Source: CAMDPA01 sp050186055 (lineage in GTDB: Bacteria; Pseudomonadota; Alphaproteobacteria; Rhizobiales; Hyphomicrobiaceae). Taken from it: a DNA stretch of 39,711 nt. Below are positions 7,431-15,193 of the stretch, piece after piece; positions within the stretch are counted from its first letter, which is position 1, and each line of letters begins with the position of its first letter. Position numbers and translations under genes: made by a program. The DNA lies in NCBI GenBank assembly GCA_050186055.1, contig JBFWYV010000005.1:1-39711 (forward strand), read 5' to 3'. The notes under the pieces are model-generated. The model saw only the letters and a list, made by a program, of their open reading frames with translations, made no database searches and had not been told where the DNA came from.

Positions 7431-8981
7431 TCAGCGTTTGGAATGTTCACCGACGTCCTTGCCTGGGCGCCGTGACTCGCGGACGCGGCTTCTCAATTCC
7501 GCCAGCCCCAGGCGACAACGCTGCAGGGCCCCACTGACGCGCTCGCCTATACGCGCCTCGCCCAATGTCGCTTGCGTCCTGCGACCCATCGACCGCAGCC
7601 GTTTGGCCGCCGGCTCCACCGCCGCTTTGACGCTGACTCTGCGCACGCAGGCTCGCAGATCCGCGAGCCGCTCGTACTGCATCGCCGCAAATCCGCGTGC
7701 AGCCGAGGTCAACTGCCGGTCGAGATCGCTGGCCTGCCCCTCCAGCGCCAGCGTCATCGACCTGCGCCGCACCATGATCAGAAGCCATGCCGGCACGCAG
7801 ATCAGCGTCGCGATCGCGAATGCCGGCTGCAGGCCGATCACGTCGGCGGCCGCCCCGATCACCAAGGCGCCGACGAACGGCGCGCCGCGATAGATCATCG
7901 AGTAGATCGACATCACGCGCGCCCGCAACGAATTGTCGACCGCAGACTGCACGACGGCCTGGGCCGCCGTCGTCATCAAGGTGAGCGTCGCGCCCCACAC
8001 CGCACCCATCAGGATGGCAAACCACAGGCTCGAGGTCGCAACGAAGCCCAGCGTTGCGATCATGTTGACCAGGAACGCCATCATCATGATGAGCGTCAGT
8101 CCGCCGGTGCGGCCGTACATCGCCACCGCCATGGCAGAGAACATCGCACCGACCCCCATGCCGGCCGTCAGCCAGCCGAGGCCGGACGAACCGGCATGGA
8201 ACACCTCGTCGGCAAACCCCGGCAGAAGGTCCTGCAGCGGACGCACCCAGATTGCACCGACAGTCAGCAGAAAGAACATCGGCCCGATGCCGACATGCCC
8301 CCGCACGTAGGCGACGCCTTCGCCGATCTCGGCGAGAATGCCCCTGATTCCGTTGGCATGTCCGCGCTCCGCCCGCTCCGGCGGCGCCAGCCGCATCATG
8401 TAGAGGCCGGTGAGATAGCTGAGACATCCAACCGCGTTGATGATGAACATGATCCCGACGCCGTAGAACGGAAGCAGCAGCGCTGCAATCGCCGGACCGA
8501 CGAACCGGGCCGCGTTGAAGATGGCGGAGTCGCAGGCCAGCGCCGTCGGTATCTCGGGCCGCGGCACCGTGACCGGCACGATCGCGTGACGCGCCACTGC
8601 GGAGAACACCTGAAGGAAGCCGATGGTGAGAACGAGCGCCATCAGCACCCATATGGTCATCAGCCCGGTGAACACGAGGATGCCCATGGCGGCGCTGACG
8701 AGCGCCATCAGCCATTGCGTGATCTTCTGCACACGCACAGGATCGACGCGGTCCACATACGCGCCGACGAACGGCGCCATCACCACCATCGGCGCATAGT
8801 CGGCCGCGACCGTCGCGCCGACCCAGGCATTGGTGTTGGTCAGCTCCCATGCCAGCCACGAGATCCCGATCCGCTGCATCCAGACCGTGACCAGGTTCGG
8901 CGTCATGCCGCCCATCAGCCATGCATAGTTCCGGTGCGACCACACCCTGAACAGCGGCAACATCGCGTCCGGCAACTTCAA
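7431..8981 (-). CDS. MFS exporter, EntS/MFS_3 type, with long basic tail
   Basis: Inner-membrane transporter of the major facilitator superfamily, 516 aa. The start SHRNYAWLMGG, the AYVDRVDP loop after the second segment, and the RARVMSIYSM loop are typical of the enterobactin-exporter-like MFS_3 group, so an efflux role is likely; the substrate is unknown. About 12 membrane segments end near residue 405. They are followed by about 110 basic, Ala/Arg-rich cytosolic residues, unusual for the family. The start codon is TTG (8981-8979), supported by GGAG seven nt upstream; the first ATG would be six codons later and lacks such a site. It converges on the SDR gene and follows rsmD by 78 bp on the same strand. 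Confidence 0.88.
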   Translation of the reverse strand: MKLPDAMLPLFRVWSHRNYAWLMGGMTPNLVTVWMQRIGISWLAWELTNTNAWVGATVAADYAPMVVMAPFVGAYVDRVDPVRVQKITQWLMALVSAAMGILVFTGLMTIWVLMALVLTIGFLQVFSAVARHAIVPVTVPRPEIPTALACDSAIFNAARFVGPAIAALLLPFYGVGIMFIINAVGCLSYLTGLYMMRLAPPERAERGHANGIRGILAEIGEGVAYVRGHVGIGPMFFLLTVGAIWVRPLQDLLPGFADEVFHAGSSGLGWLTAGMGVGAMFSAMAVAMYGRTGGLTLIMMMAFLVNMIATLGFVATSSLWFAILMGAVWGATLTLMTTAAQAVVQSAVDNSLRARVMSIYSMIYRGAPFVGALVIGAAADVIGLQPAFAIATLICVPAWLLIMVRRRSMTLALEGQASDLDRQLTSAARGFAAMQYERLADLRACVRRVSVKAAVEPAAKRLRSMGRRTQATLGEARIGERVSGALQRCRLGLAELRSRVRESRRPGKDVGEHSKR

Positions 8982-8988
8982 TGGCGTG

Positions 8989-8992
8989 CTCC
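8989..8992 (-). promoter_or_regulatory. Shine-Dalgarno site supporting a TTG start
   Basis: Reads GGAG on the minus strand, 7 nt before TTG at 8981-8979. An in-frame stop lies just upstream (8996-8994), so the gene cannot start much earlier. Confidence 0.55.
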
Positions 8993-9059
8993 GTCAAGGT
9001 GCATCAGGCATGTCGCCGGCTTCCGACGATGCCGGACGTTTCTCCAAAACGTCATTTCA

Positions 9060-9617
9060 TCACGTCCGGCGGGCGAACACCACCTGTGTATCGCCCCACG
9101 ATCTGCGATCGATCTCCGACAAGGATGACGGAAGCGCAATCGCTGCATCGGCCCCCTCTTCCAGAACCACGATCGCCGCTTCGGCAAGCCAGCCGCCATC
9201 GATCGCCGACGCCAGGGCCCGCTCGGCAAGCCCCTTGCCGTAGGGCGGATCGCAGAACGCCAGAGTAAAGCTGTCGTTGCGTCCGGCCGGTCCCAGGTCG
9301 GTCGCATCCCGCCGAAAGATCCGCGTCGTCCCGGTCAACCCGAAGGCTTCGATGTTGGTGCGGATGAGACCACGCGCATCGGCATCGTTCTCGACAAACA
9401 GGCAATAGGATGCCCCGCGCGACAACGCTTCAAGTCCGAGCGCACCGGTGCCTGCGAACAGATCCAGCACCCGGCCGCCATCCACCTCGAAACCGGCAAT
9501 GCCATGCATCAGGATATTGAAGACGGCTTCCCGCACGCGATCGGATGTCGGCCGCAACCCCTCATGCCTCGGTCCGGCGATCGGTCGACCACGCAGGCTG
9601 CCGCCGACGATCCGCAT
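9060..9617 (-). CDS. rsmD: 16S rRNA (guanine(966)-N2)-methyltransferase
   Basis: Methylates G966 of 16S rRNA with S-adenosylmethionine during small-subunit assembly. 185 aa, the usual length. It opens with MRIVGGSLRGR and RPTSDRVREAVFNIL, typical of RsmD, then the SAM-binding LDLFAGTGALGLEALSRGA and the catalytic DPPY in FCDPPYGKG. The ATG overlaps the stop of the upstream rluB-type gene as TGATG, implying coupled translation; a TTG one codon earlier is less likely. The pairing with a pseudouridine synthase makes this an rRNA-modification operon, an order common in alphaproteobacteria. Confidence 0.95.
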   Translation of the reverse strand: MRIVGGSLRGRPIAGPRHEGLRPTSDRVREAVFNILMHGIAGFEVDGGRVLDLFAGTGALGLEALSRGASYCLFVENDADARGLIRTNIEAFGLTGTTRIFRRDATDLGPAGRNDSFTLAFCDPPYGKGLAERALASAIDGGWLAEAAIVVLEEGADAAIALPSSLSEIDRRSWGDTQVVFARRT

Positions 9618-11530
9618 CAATCGGCCGCTCCGTCCGGCGATTCAGGCTCCGGCACATCGTCGGCATCGGCGTTCGAACTGCGCCCTTTCCCGGACGTGCC
9701 GACCGCCGTTTCCGAGCCGCCGGCGCGCCCTTGATCCTCGCTGTCATCGACGACGCCGAGCTCGCGTGCCAGCCGCGGTCCAAGCTGATCGATCAGAGTC
9801 CGCCGGCGCACCGGCTCGGCCCGCCCGGGCTCGATCTCGAGCAACTGGAACGGGCCAAACGACACCCGGATCAGCCGCCCGACCTCGAGCCCCAGATGGC
9901 CCATGATCTTGCGGATCTCGCGGTTCTTGCCTTCGCGCAATCCGACCGTCAGCCAGATGTTGGCGCCGTGCTCGCTGTCGAGCGTGGCGTCGATCGCCCC
10001 ATAGTGCACGCCGTCGATGGTCACGCCTGCCTTCAGCTCATCGAGCTGCGCCTGGGTCACGCGACCGCGCGCGCGAACCCGGTAGCGCCGCAGCCACCCG
10101 GTGGACGGCAGTTCCAGATGCCGCGCCAGCGCACCGTCGGTCGTCAGCAGCAGCAGGCCCTCGGTGTTGAAATCCAGCCGGCCGATCGAAATCACGCGCG
10201 GCATGCCCGCCGGCAGAGTCTCGAACACCGTAGGACGGCCTTCGGGATCGCTGTGGGTCGTCACCAGGCCACGCGGCTTGTGGTAGCGCCACAGGCGGAC
10301 CGGCTCCGGCTCCGGCAGCGGCAGGCCATCGACCAGCACCATGTCGCGCGGACCGACCTCGACCGCCGGCGTATCCAGCGTGCGGCCGTTGACCGTCACC
10401 CGCCCTTCCTCGATCCATCGCTCCGCCTCGCGGCGCGAGCACAGGCCGGCCCGCGCCATGGCCCGGGCAATCCGCATAGGTTCGGCAGGTGAACCGCCCG
10501 GCTGCTCCTGCGCCGGCTTGCGGCGGCGCGATTGCGAAGGCCGGAACGGCTTGCCCTCGTGCGAGCGGCCGCGGTCGTCCCTGCCGGATCGCGGCGCACC
10601 GCTACGGCCATCGCGTTCGCGATCCCGACGTTGCTGTCCGCCACGGAACCCGTCCCGCTCGCCATCGCGGCGCGGGCCATTGCGTGGTCCGCGATAACCG
10701 CCTTCGCCATCACGACTCCGAAAACGATCCCTCGCCCCGTCGCGGTCGAAACGGCGCTCGCGTTCCCCTCTCGGTCGCCCGTCGGAATCCGAGAACGGCC
10801 TGTCGCCTTCGGCGCCGTGTGACCGCCGCTTGTCGAACGGTCGCTCCCGGCGATCTCCGCGCGGTGCCCCATCGCGCCCGCCACGATACTCGCCCCCCCG
10901 CTCCCGAAACGGCTTGTCATGCCGCGGCCCCGAGCCACGCCCTTCTCCGCCGCGCGGTGCTCCACCGCCAAACCCCTTGCCGGGCCGCCCGGTACCGGTG
11001 CCATACGGCCGCTTTTCGCCGTCCGCTCGTTCGCGCCGCTCAACGCCCCGCTCACCGTTGCGCGCTCCGCTCCACGCCCCGTGCGTCTTTCCGCCCGGCC
11101 TGCCGCCGCCGCGATGATCCTGCCAGCCTCTGCCGCGTTCGCCATCGCGCTGCGACGGCCGACTCTCACGGCCTCCGCGCGCACCCGGCCCAGGCCCGCG
11201 CTCGTCCTCGCCGGATGCCCGCTTCTTCCAGTCCGGCCTGCCGCCGCCCGGCTTTCCACTCCGGAACTTACCTCCCTGCTTGCCTTCCTGGGACTTGAAG
11301 CCCTGGGACTTGAAGCCATGCGATTTGAAGCCGGACGGCTTGGCGCCGTGCCGGGACCGGCCGCCTTCACCCGGCGCCCCGGCGTCGCGCGGTCCGCCCC
11401 GAGGTCCCTCTCCGGCTCCGTCGCGGCGCGGGCCACGCACCTTGAAGCCCTGCCCGCCTGCTGGCCGAGGCCCTGAATGTCGCCCCGGACTGCGACCCGG
11501 GGGGCGTTGACCTTTGCCGTCATTGCGCAT
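9617..11530 (-). CDS. rluB: RluB-type rRNA pseudouridine synthase with giant Arg/Gly-rich leader
   Basis: Isomerises uridine in 23S rRNA (RluB/RsuA family). Of 637 aa, only about 352-590 form the enzyme: an S4 RNA-binding domain at 352-400 (MRIARAMARAGLCSRREAE) and the synthase domain with IGRLDFNTEGLLLLT, catalytic Asp453, and REGKNREIRKIM. Residues 1-350 are low-complexity, built from Arg, Gly, Asp, Pro and Lys with many RGG/RDG triplets and three tandem GFKS(H/Q) units at 67-81. Such a leader is expected to be disordered and to bind RNA. A short acidic tail follows (about 590-637). RluB usually has about 290 aa; alphaproteobacterial versions often carry extensions, and this one is long. 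Which uridine is modified is inferred from the family only. Confidence 0.9.
   Translation of the reverse strand: MRNDGKGQRPPGRSPGRHSGPRPAGGQGFKVRGPRRDGAGEGPRGGPRDAGAPGEGGRSRHGAKPSGFKSHGFKSQGFKSQEGKQGGKFRSGKPGGGRPDWKKRASGEDERGPGPGARGGRESRPSQRDGERGRGWQDHRGGGRPGGKTHGAWSGARNGERGVERRERADGEKRPYGTGTGRPGKGFGGGAPRGGEGRGSGPRHDKPFRERGGEYRGGRDGAPRGDRRERPFDKRRSHGAEGDRPFSDSDGRPRGERERRFDRDGARDRFRSRDGEGGYRGPRNGPRRDGERDGFRGGQQRRDRERDGRSGAPRSGRDDRGRSHEGKPFRPSQSRRRKPAQEQPGGSPAEPMRIARAMARAGLCSRREAERWIEEGRVTVNGRTLDTPAVEVGPRDMVLVDGLPLPEPEPVRLWRYHKPRGLVTTHSDPEGRPTVFETLPAGMPRVISIGRLDFNTEGLLLLTTDGALARHLELPSTGWLRRYRVRARGRVTQAQLDELKAGVTIDGVHYGAIDATLDSEHGANIWLTVGLREGKNREIRKIMGHLGLEVGRLIRVSFGPFQLLEIEPGRAEPVRRRTLIDQLGPRLARELGVVDDSEDQGRAGGSETAVGTSGKGRSSNADADDVPEPESPDGAAD
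11290..11334. repeat. Three 15-bp tandem units inside the rluB leader
   Basis: Units at 11290-11304, 11305-11319 and 11320-11334 share the core TTGAAGCC and encode GFKS(H/Q) repeats on the minus strand. The first two differ at one position near the end, the third more. They suggest recent slippage growth of the disordered leader. Confidence 0.75.
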
Positions 11531-11567
11531 GAGATGGACCTGTCACCACGAGAGTTGAACGCGCTAT

Positions 11568-12053
11568 ATGGCACCGCCGGACCCGATCCGCCACTTGAGT
11601 ATCGCGCCTGCCGGACGAATGCGGCTGGCATTGGCCGAGGCACGGGCGGCGGACTCGCGGGGCGAGGTGCCGGTCGGCGTGGTCATCATCGCAGCCGACG
11701 GCCGATTGCTCGCATCGGCCGGCAACCGCACCCGCGCCGATTGCGATCCCACCGCCCACGCCGAAATCGTCGCCATCCGCACCGCCTGCCGATTGATCGG
11801 CAGCGAGCGCCTGATCGACGCCGACCTGTACGTCACCCTCGAGCCGTGTCCGATGTGCGCGGCCGCGATCTCGTTCGCACGCATCCGCAGGCTCTACTAT
11901 GGTGCCGCCGATCCGAAAGGTGGCGGCGTCGAGCATGGCGCGCGCGTATTCGCGCAGCCGACCTGCCACCACCGGCCGGAGGTCTATCCCGGCATCGCCG
12001 AAACGGAAAGCGCAGAGTTGCTCAGGCGGTTCTTCGCCGGACGACGGGACTGA
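11568..12053 (+). CDS. tadA: tRNA-specific adenosine deaminase
   Basis: Deaminates A34 to inosine at the wobble position of tRNA-Arg(ACG); zinc enzyme of the cytidine-deaminase fold. 161 aa. The zinc/catalytic motif HAE (His64, Glu66) and PCPMC (Cys94, Cys97) are intact, as is GEVPVGVVI near residue 32. The first ATG is used; one at 11619 (codon 18, MRLALAEARAADSRG) would give a protein closer to the family's minimal N-terminus and cannot be excluded. It is divergent from rluB with only 37 bp between the two starts, and followed after 21 bp by the resorcylate decarboxylase gene, so it may head that transcript. Confidence 0.93.
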   Translation: MAPPDPIRHLSIAPAGRMRLALAEARAADSRGEVPVGVVIIAADGRLLASAGNRTRADCDPTAHAEIVAIRTACRLIGSERLIDADLYVTLEPCPMCAAAISFARIRRLYYGAADPKGGGVEHGARVFAQPTCHHRPEVYPGIAETESAELLRRFFAGRRD

Positions 12054-12074
12054 ACAAACGATGGGAAGGAAACG

Positions 12075-13067
12075 ATGAAGGGCAAGATCGCACTAGAGGA
12101 GCACTTTGCGTTTCCCGACACGCTGCAGGATTCGGCCGTGTTCGCCCCGCCCCGCCTGTGGCCCACCCTGGAGCGTCGCATCCTCGATATCCACGGCGAG
12201 CGCCTCGAGGAAATGGACAAGGCCGGCCTGGAGATGATGCTTCTGTCGCTCAATGCGCCGGCCATCCAGGCCATTCCGGATCCCAGGCAGGCCGCCGACG
12301 TGGCCCGTCGCTCCAACGATTATCTCGCCAGAGAGATCGCCAGAAATCCCAAGCGGTTCCAGGGTCTTGCCGCACTCGCCATGCAGGATGCCGACAGCGC
12401 CGCGCGCGAGCTTGAGCGTTGCGTCAAGGAGCTGGGCTTCCGCGGCGCCCTGGTCAACGGCTTCTCGCAGACGGCCGACACCGACGCGCTGCTCTACTAC
12501 GATCTGCCGCGGTACCGTCCGTTCTGGGCGATTGTCGAACAGCTCGACGTCCCGTTCTACCTGCATCCGCGCAATCCTTTGCCGAGAGACGCCCGCATCT
12601 ACGACGGGCATCCCTGGCTGCTGGGACCGACGTGGGGTTTCGGCCAGGAGACGGCCGTGCATGCGCTGCGGCTGATGTGCTCCGGCATCTTCGATGCTCA
12701 TCCGGGTGTGCAGATCATCCTGGGCCACATGGGCGAGGGCCTGCCCTTCAGCATCTGGCGCTGCGACCACCGCAACAAGTGGATGCAGGAGCCGCCAAAG
12801 TATCCGGCCAGGCGCCTTCTGTCGGAGTACTTTCGGGAAAACTTCCACATCACGGTATCCGGAAACTTCTCCAGCAGCGCGCTGGTCTGCTCGCTCCTGG
12901 AACTCGGAGCGGACCGCATCATGTTCTCGACCGACTGGCCCTTCGAAGCCATCGACCAGGCGACGGACTGGTTCGACGCCAGCCCGATCGGCGACATCGA
13001 TCGCTTGAAGATCGGGCGCACCAACGCACTCCGCCTGTTCAAGCTCCAAGACATACTCGCTGACTGA
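12075..13067 (+). CDS. Gamma-resorcylate (2,6-dihydroxybenzoate) decarboxylase
   Basis: Amidohydrolase-2 (ACMSD-like) TIM barrel that reversibly decarboxylates 2,6-dihydroxybenzoate to resorcinol, cofactor-free apart from one divalent metal. 330 aa. The metal ligands Glu8, His10, His164 and Asp287, and His218 of the active site, fall at exactly the residue numbers I know from the Rhizobium enzyme. Long identical blocks recur, including GALVNGFSQ, FYLHPRNPLP, YDGHPWLLGPTW and FSTDWPFE. A related dihydroxybenzoate substrate is possible. AAGGA four nt before the ATG supports the start. The neighbours are an MFS carrier and a class II aldolase-like protein; no resorcinol hydroxylase or ring-cleavage gene is present. 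Confidence 0.88.
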   Translation: MKGKIALEEHFAFPDTLQDSAVFAPPRLWPTLERRILDIHGERLEEMDKAGLEMMLLSLNAPAIQAIPDPRQAADVARRSNDYLAREIARNPKRFQGLAALAMQDADSAARELERCVKELGFRGALVNGFSQTADTDALLYYDLPRYRPFWAIVEQLDVPFYLHPRNPLPRDARIYDGHPWLLGPTWGFGQETAVHALRLMCSGIFDAHPGVQIILGHMGEGLPFSIWRCDHRNKWMQEPPKYPARRLLSEYFRENFHITVSGNFSSSALVCSLLELGADRIMFSTDWPFEAIDQATDWFDASPIGDIDRLKIGRTNALRLFKLQDILAD

Positions 13068-13160
13068 CGCAATGAAAACGAGCTATCCGCTCCGACCGCG
13101 GCGATGTGCCGGAAGGCACGCACCCATAGGCAGCCATCCGCCTCGAGGCCAAATACGAGC

Positions 13161-14372
13161 ATGCAGAAAGCCATCCTCAGTCCGACGACGCGTGTCCTGG
13201 TTCTCGCCGTCGGCTTCCTGATCCTCTTCATCGGCGGCGGCGCCCGTTTTGCGACCTCCGTGACGCTGACCGAAATGACCGCCGAGTTCGAGATGGGCCG
13301 CGGCTTGCCGAGCCTTATCGTTGGCCTCTACTTCATCGTGATGGCCGCCTCGATGTTCGTCGCGGGACGGCTCGTCGACCGGACCGATGCGCGCGCTGTC
13401 CTGGCAATCGGACTGGCAGCCGCCGGGATCGGGATCGGCCTCGTCAGCCTGGCGACCGCAGCCTGGCAGGCCCTGATCCTCTTTGGCGTCGTGTTTGCGA
13501 TCGGCAACGGCATCGCCTCGATCGCCCCGGTCACCGTGCTGGTCACGCGCTGGTTCCCCGAACGTGCCGGAATGGCCAACAGCATCGTTGTCTCCGGCAT
13601 GAGCGTCGGGCAGCTCGTGATGGTCGCCGGCATGGCCGCGGTTCTCGTCGCGCTCGGATGGCGCTCCGTATACGTGTGGGTCGGCGTCGCCCACCTGCTG
13701 ATGGTCCCGCTCGTCTACGCTCTGCCGCGAGCCGAGTTCTCAACAAAGTCCACGGCGCAAACGCAGTCCGCCGCTCCGGGTTCAGGACCCAGCCTGACCC
13801 TCGGCCAGGCTCTGCGCACCAGGCAGTTCTGGCTCCTGCTCACCGTCTACGCGATGTGCGGGTTCGACGACTTCTTCGTCTCGACCCATGTCGTCGCTTT
13901 TGCGGAGGACCGCGGCATCGACAAGCTGTTTGCAGGCAACCTGCTCGGGCTCATGGGTCTTACCGCGTTGGGAGGCGTATTCTGGGCCGGCGCCTGGAGC
14001 GACCGCTCAGGCCCCTATAACCCGATTCTGGCCTGCTTCCTTGTGCGCCTCGCCTCCTTCATCCTCATTCTTGTCGATCAGTCGCCCGTATCCGTGGCAA
14101 TATTCACGCTTGCATTCGGAATAACGTTCCTGATGACCGCCCCGCTGACCACGATCATCGTGCGCAATGCCTTCGGCCTTGGCCATGTCGGATCGATCAG
14201 CGGCCTGATCCTGATGATCCACCACATGTGCGGCGGTGTCGGCGCGTTGCTCGGAGGCTTGCTGTTCGACCGAAATGGGACCTACGACACCGCGTTCTGG
14301 GTGATGCTGTTCAGCACATTCGTGGCCGTCATCCTGACGCAGGTATTGAGGCTCCAGCCGCGCGCCACCTGA
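13161..14372 (+). CDS. MFS transporter, probably for a carboxylate of the aromatic cluster
   Basis: Major facilitator of 403 aa with about 12 membrane segments. The loop AGRLVDRTDARAVL after the second segment and the WFPERAGMANS loop are typical of the oxalate/formate- and monocarboxylate-porter-like MFS groups. Position between two presumed aromatic-acid enzymes suggests uptake (or efflux) of a hydroxybenzoate; this is inference from context. The ATG at 13161 (MQKAILSPTTRVLVLAVGF) is preferred over one 19 codons upstream, whose leader is polar and Arg-rich; neither has a strong ribosome site. It starts 93 bp after the decarboxylase and ends 36 bp before the next gene. Confidence 0.85.
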   Translation: MQKAILSPTTRVLVLAVGFLILFIGGGARFATSVTLTEMTAEFEMGRGLPSLIVGLYFIVMAASMFVAGRLVDRTDARAVLAIGLAAAGIGIGLVSLATAAWQALILFGVVFAIGNGIASIAPVTVLVTRWFPERAGMANSIVVSGMSVGQLVMVAGMAAVLVALGWRSVYVWVGVAHLLMVPLVYALPRAEFSTKSTAQTQSAAPGSGPSLTLGQALRTRQFWLLLTVYAMCGFDDFFVSTHVVAFAEDRGIDKLFAGNLLGLMGLTALGGVFWAGAWSDRSGPYNPILACFLVRLASFILILVDQSPVSVAIFTLAFGITFLMTAPLTTIIVRNAFGLGHVGSISGLILMIHHMCGGVGALLGGLLFDRNGTYDTAFWVMLFSTFVAVILTQVLRLQPRAT

Positions 14373-14408
14373 TCCAGCAGAACCAACCGTTGCACCAAGG
14401 AGGAGAAC

Positions 14409-15110
14409 ATGACCCCAACCGAAGCCAAGCAGAAGCTCATCGACGCCGGACTGGTGCTTGAGGCCGAAGGCCACCACGACATGACCCGTGGGCATATTTC
14501 CGTGCGCGTCCCCGGCAATCCGGAGCTGTTCTACATGAAGCCCCACAGCTACGGCTTCGATGAGATGACGATGGACAACATCGTCACCTGCAACATCGAG
14601 GGAGAGAAGGTCGACGGCAACGCACCGCGCCACAGCGAGGTCTACATCCACTCTGAAATCTTCCGCGCACGCCCGGACGTGATGTCGGTGATCCATTCCC
14701 ATCCTGACAACGCCGTCGCGGTGTCCGCCAGCGGCCGCCCGATCCGTGCCTGGAGCCAGCCCTCGGTGCTCTTCGTCAACGAGGTCGGCTATTTCACCGA
14801 GACGATCGACCTCATTCGCCGCAAGGATCAGGGTGCCGGCGTCGCGCGCGCGCTCGGGCCGCACCGCGTCTGCCTGATGAAGAACCATGGCGTGGCGATG
14901 GCCGGCGCGTCGATCGAGGACGCCGTCATCTCTGCGATCATGCTGGAGAACGCCTGCCGTATTCAGATGCTGGTCGAGGCGGCAGGCGACCCGGCGCCGG
15001 AGTTCCCTCCCGATGATCTCCAATTGCTCAAGGACAAGATCGGGCGCCATGAGCAGATGGTCATCAACTTCGACTACCTGGTCCGCAAGGTGAAGCGCCG
15101 TCAACGCTGA
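14409..15110 (+). CDS. Class II aldolase/adducin family protein, possible aromatic decarboxylase
   Basis: 233 aa zinc-dependent fold. The metal histidines His96 and His98 (VIHSHP) and His160 (KNHGV) are present, as is Glu77 in the acid/base position. The phosphate-binding GN-S-R loop of fuculose- or ribulose-phosphate aldolases reads RGHISVR here, with His replacing Asn. As I recall, this is a mark of the branch that decarboxylates hydroxy-aromatic acids (for example dihydroxyphthalate) rather than splitting sugar phosphates. Together with the neighbouring resorcylate decarboxylase, a second aromatic decarboxylation is the best guess. A very strong AAGGAGGAG precedes the ATG, so high expression is expected. 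Family secure, reaction uncertain. Confidence 0.85.
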   Translation: MTPTEAKQKLIDAGLVLEAEGHHDMTRGHISVRVPGNPELFYMKPHSYGFDEMTMDNIVTCNIEGEKVDGNAPRHSEVYIHSEIFRARPDVMSVIHSHPDNAVAVSASGRPIRAWSQPSVLFVNEVGYFTETIDLIRRKDQGAGVARALGPHRVCLMKNHGVAMAGASIEDAVISAIMLENACRIQMLVEAAGDPAPEFPPDDLQLLKDKIGRHEQMVINFDYLVRKVKRRQR

Positions 15111-15141
15111 GCGCGCTCAAGGCAACCACCACACGAAAGCA

Positions 15142-15169
15142 AAACGCGCCCCGGTACGGAGGCGCGTTT
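15142..15169. terminator. Bidirectional intrinsic terminator
   Basis: Perfect 9-bp stem: AAACGCGCC (15142-15150) and GGCGCGTTT (15161-15169) with a 10-nt loop. The ends supply a short U-run on either strand. It lies between two convergent genes: the class II aldolase-like gene stops at 15110 and the NYN-domain gene at 15194. Confidence 0.8.
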
Positions 15170-15193
15170 GTCCGAACGACGTCAGAAACGCTC

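Noticed and set aside
7572..9128. 518-codon open frame on the + strand and a 516-codon minus frame ending at 7447
   Set aside because: Both are other-frame readings of the EntS-like MFS gene; no domain, extreme Arg/His content.
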